Below are positions 61,860 to 64,000 of a stretch of DNA of 64,000 nt, piece by piece. Each line of letters begins with the position of its first letter. The first letter of the stretch is position 1. The translations under genes were made by a program, and so were the position numbers. The DNA is from Pedobacter sp. Leaf176 (GTDB lineage Bacteria > Bacteroidota > Bacteroidia > Sphingobacteriales > Sphingobacteriaceae): assembly GCF_001424305.1 (NCBI RefSeq), contig NZ_LMPD01000001.1, positions 62,001 through 126,000 of the forward strand. The letters run 5' to 3'. The notes beneath the pieces were generated by a model. It was given only the letters and a program-made list of their open reading frames with translations. It searched no databases and had not been told where the DNA came from.

Positions 61860-63107
61860 TCAAGCCCGCACTTGCCCATTGCCCCGTACTACCCATTTAT
61901 AGCTGGTCAAAGCTTCCAATGCCATTGGTCCGCGGGCATGAAGCTTTTGCGTACTTATGCCTATTTCCGCCCCCAAGCCAAATTGAGCGCCATCGGTAAA
62001 ACCTGTTGATGCATTGGCATAAACCGCAGCTGCATCTACTTCATTTAAAAACCTCGTGATGTGGTCAGCATCTTCCGAAATGATGGCCTCACTATGTTTG
62101 GAGCTATAATCTGCGATGTGATTCAAGGCTGCATCAAAATCATCAACAATTTTGACAGCCAGTTTTAAGGATAAAAACTCCGTTCCAAAATGTGCTCCCG
62201 TTGCATGGCTTAAAAGTTCAGCAGGGTAAGAATTTTTTAAAACTTCAAAACTTCTCTCGTCTGCAAAAAGTGCCACTTCTCCTTTAGCCAAAGGCGACAG
62301 GAGTTTGTCCAAATCTGTTAACCTGCTATTATGAATTAAAACACAATCAAGCGAATTACAAACACTCACTCTTCTTGTTTTCGCATTAAATATTATGGCT
62401 TTACCTTTTTCCAAATCACCGGACTCATCGAAATAAGTGTGTACAATTCCTGCTCCGGTTTCGATTACCGGAATTTTACTGTTTTCACGAACATAATTAA
62501 TCAGCGACTGACTTCCGCGAGGAATCAATACATCAACGAAACCTCTTGCATGAAGTAAAGCTTCTGTAGCAGCTCTTTCAGCAGGCAGTAAAATTAAAAC
62601 ATCAGGGTTAATTTTATGCTTTGCAATAATACTATGAATTAATTTTACAATGGCCAAGTTTGAAAATTCTGCGTCACTTCCACCTTTTAAAACGGCTACA
62701 TTTCCCGTTTTAAAGCAAAGCGAAAATACATCGGCAGTGACATTCGGGCGAGCCTCATAAATAACACCAACCACACCCAGCGGAACGCGAATCTTTTGAA
62801 TTTGAAGTTTATTTTCTAAGGTTTTATCGGAAAGGATTTCACCCAGCGGACTTTTTAAATCAACTACATTCTTAAGATCATTAGCAATATCAGCAATGCG
62901 TTGTTCTGTTAGTTTAAGTCTATCATATTTCGGATCTTCAATGGGCATTCTAGCCAAATCTTTTTCGTTTTCAGCTAAAATTTCTGGCGTATGCAAAACT
63001 AAAGCCTCAGCTAAATCAGCTAAAACTTTATTGGTGGTTTCTTTGCTCAAGCTAATCATGGTACGGGTAGCTTGCTTGGCCTTTTCGAAGTAACGTTTGT
63101 AGTTCAT
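61860..63107 (-). CDS. proA: Glutamate-5-semialdehyde dehydrogenase
   Basis: Second step of proline synthesis: NADPH-dependent reduction of glutamyl-5-phosphate. ALDH-like fold with VPLGVVGVIYEARPNVTADV, catalytic Cys250 in RVSVCNSLDC, and HARGPMALEALTSYKW at the C-terminus. 415 residues, normal. It follows proB on the minus strand 190 bases later, so the two are probably co-expressed. Confidence 0.96.
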   Translation of the reverse strand: MNYKRYFEKAKQATRTMISLSKETTNKVLADLAEALVLHTPEILAENEKDLARMPIEDPKYDRLKLTEQRIADIANDLKNVVDLKSPLGEILSDKTLENKLQIQKIRVPLGVVGVIYEARPNVTADVFSLCFKTGNVAVLKGGSDAEFSNLAIVKLIHSIIAKHKINPDVLILLPAERAATEALLHARGFVDVLIPRGSQSLINYVRENSKIPVIETGAGIVHTYFDESGDLEKGKAIIFNAKTRRVSVCNSLDCVLIHNSRLTDLDKLLSPLAKGEVALFADERSFEVLKNSYPAELLSHATGAHFGTEFLSLKLAVKIVDDFDAALNHIADYSSKHSEAIISEDADHITRFLNEVDAAAVYANASTGFTDGAQFGLGAEIGISTQKLHARGPMALEALTSYKWVVRGNGQVRA

Positions 63108-63166
63108 TTTTTAGTATCAATTAGCGAGAATCAAGTATCAAGATTTGCTGATGTTGTTCAATTATT

Positions 63167-63250
63167 AACACAGAGGCCGCTGAGTTTACACAAGGACACC
63201 AAGGCCTAAATATAGCTCAGTGTTTCTCTGTGCTTTTTCTTTGTGTGCTT
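63167..63250. repeat. Intergenic repeat of the CACAGAG type
   Basis: CACAGAG near the left and CTCTGTG near the right form a loose inverted repeat, with CACAAGG/CTTTGTG-like words between, in the gap between proB and proA. This wording recurs between genes in many Bacteroidota. Confidence 0.4.
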
Positions 63251-63299
63251 TGTAGTTAAATTGTTTACAAGCTTTGGTCTTTCTGCTTTAATCTTTAGC

Positions 63300-64000
63300 T
63301 TAGATGGCTGAATAAAAATAATCATAATGTACCAGCGCCTTTTGTTTTTTCTGCCCGATTCTTTCTTTTGCTTTATCCGAACCGTATTCCGCAATGCCTA
63401 AACCAATTAACCGGTTTTGTTCGTCGATGATTTTAATGATATCACCCTTCAAAAAATCAGACTGTATTTCTGTAATACCAATAGGTAATAAACTTGTCGC
63501 TTTTCCAGAAGTTAATACACTTTTTGCGCCGTCGTTCAGTTTCACTACGCCTGTTGCCGATGTTTCTGAATGGGCAATCCATCTTTTTTTACCAGACTTA
63601 ATTTTTTCTGGAACGAAACGGGTATGTACAATTTCATTATTTGTTAATGATGTTAAAACATTATCTTTTGTTCCATTCGCAATATGAACGGTTATACCAA
63701 GTTTAGCTACCTTTCGGGCCATAGTCGATTTTGTTAACATTCCGCCACGTCCGAATTGCGATTTACCCGTCTGGATAAATGAGGCCAGATTTGAAACCGG
63801 GCCCGAGATTTCTTCTATTACTTGCGAGCCAGTCGTGTTCGGGTCTCCATTGTAAATTCCGTTCACATTAGAAAGAATAATCAACGCATCAGCATTTAAC
63901 ATTGAGGCGATTAACCCTGCCAGTTCATCATTATCGGTAAACATCAATTCGGTTACAGAAACTACATCATTTTCATTTACTACAGGGATCACCTCATTCT
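63300..64000 (-). CDS. proB: Glutamate 5-kinase, C-terminal part (cut by the window edge)
   Basis: First step of proline synthesis, ATP-dependent phosphorylation of glutamate, and the feedback-inhibited one. The fragment begins inside the kinase domain (NEVIPVVNENDVVS, then FTDNDELAGLIASMLNADALIILSNVNGIY) and includes FGRGGMLTKSTMARKVAKLGI. The last 75 residues fit the PUA domain (GVVKLNDGAKSVLTSGKATSLLPIGITEIQ...FLKGDIIKI). The gene continues upstream beyond base 64000; the GTG at 63992 is internal, not the start. Confidence 0.94.
   Translation of the reverse strand, partial: NEVIPVVNENDVVSVTELMFTDNDELAGLIASMLNADALIILSNVNGIYNGDPNTTGSQVIEEISGPVSNLASFIQTGKSQFGRGGMLTKSTMARKVAKLGITVHIANGTKDNVLTSLTNNEIVHTRFVPEKIKSGKKRWIAHSETSATGVVKLNDGAKSVLTSGKATSLLPIGITEIQSDFLKGDIIKIIDEQNRLIGLGIAEYGSDKAKERIGQKKQKALVHYDYFYSAI

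Noticed and set aside
1..64000. CRISPR array, rRNA operon or insertion sequence
   Set aside because: No regularly spaced direct repeats, rRNA-like sequence or transposase was seen; the integrase at 11306-12577 is the only mobility gene.

Overview
The window looks like chromosomal DNA of a Bacteroidota bacterium close to Pedobacter (Sphingobacteriaceae). The grounds are three SusC/SusD outer-membrane pairs, a GldH gliding lipoprotein, a RicT with a Bacteroidota-type tail, DUF5916, DUF3078 and OMP beta-barrel proteins, low GC, and promoters of the Bacteroidota type (TTG, about 20 bases, TAnnTTTG). Assignments come from reading the sequence and from family knowledge; no database was searched.

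Layout. 1-2932: pyruvate dehydrogenase E1-alpha and E2 with a terminator. 3177-4856: two minus-strand envelope genes, a small SusC-like protein without a barrel and a GIN-domain protein. 4857-12961: an accessory region ending at a tRNA-Arg(CCU) gene next to an IntDOT-like tyrosine recombinase. It holds a three-gene minus-strand operon (ubiquitin-like protein ending in Gly-Gly, 870-residue DUF4132-family protein, ThiF/E1-like adenylyltransferase), an AbiE-like HTH/nucleotidyltransferase toxin-antitoxin pair under palindromic operators, and many inverted repeats. 13094-17367: azoR, metG, an S66 carboxypeptidase and a DoxX protein. 17546-34765: three SusC/SusD blocks, one with a DUF1735-type lipoprotein, and two paralogous small secreted proteins. 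35191-49945: M14 peptidase, murF, gldH-ricT-holB, an OMP receptor, ruvX, an O-methyltransferase, two GH73 glucosaminidases and small envelope proteins. 49991-64000: DUF5916 protein, ffh, YifB/ComM ATPase, several hypothetical envelope proteins, an MBL/beta-CASP hydrolase, proA and a partial proB.

The best candidate for an undescribed system is the operon at 5606-9320. Its first product has a MoaD/ThiS-like C-terminus ending VGG and its last is an E1-like enzyme with the nucleotide-binding residues and a candidate catalytic Cys. Between them, coupled by a 2-base gap and a TAATG overlap, is a large DUF4132/DUF7737 protein. No thiamine or molybdopterin genes, E2, JAB peptidase, MoxR or VWA gene lies nearby. 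I infer a ubiquitin-like modification or sulfur-transfer system built around DUF4132, possibly for defence, carried near a tRNA-targeting integrase. The left island boundary was not found, so membership of the operon in the integrated element is inference.

Most other genes are ordinary core or envelope functions, often in short operons closed by clear hairpin terminators.
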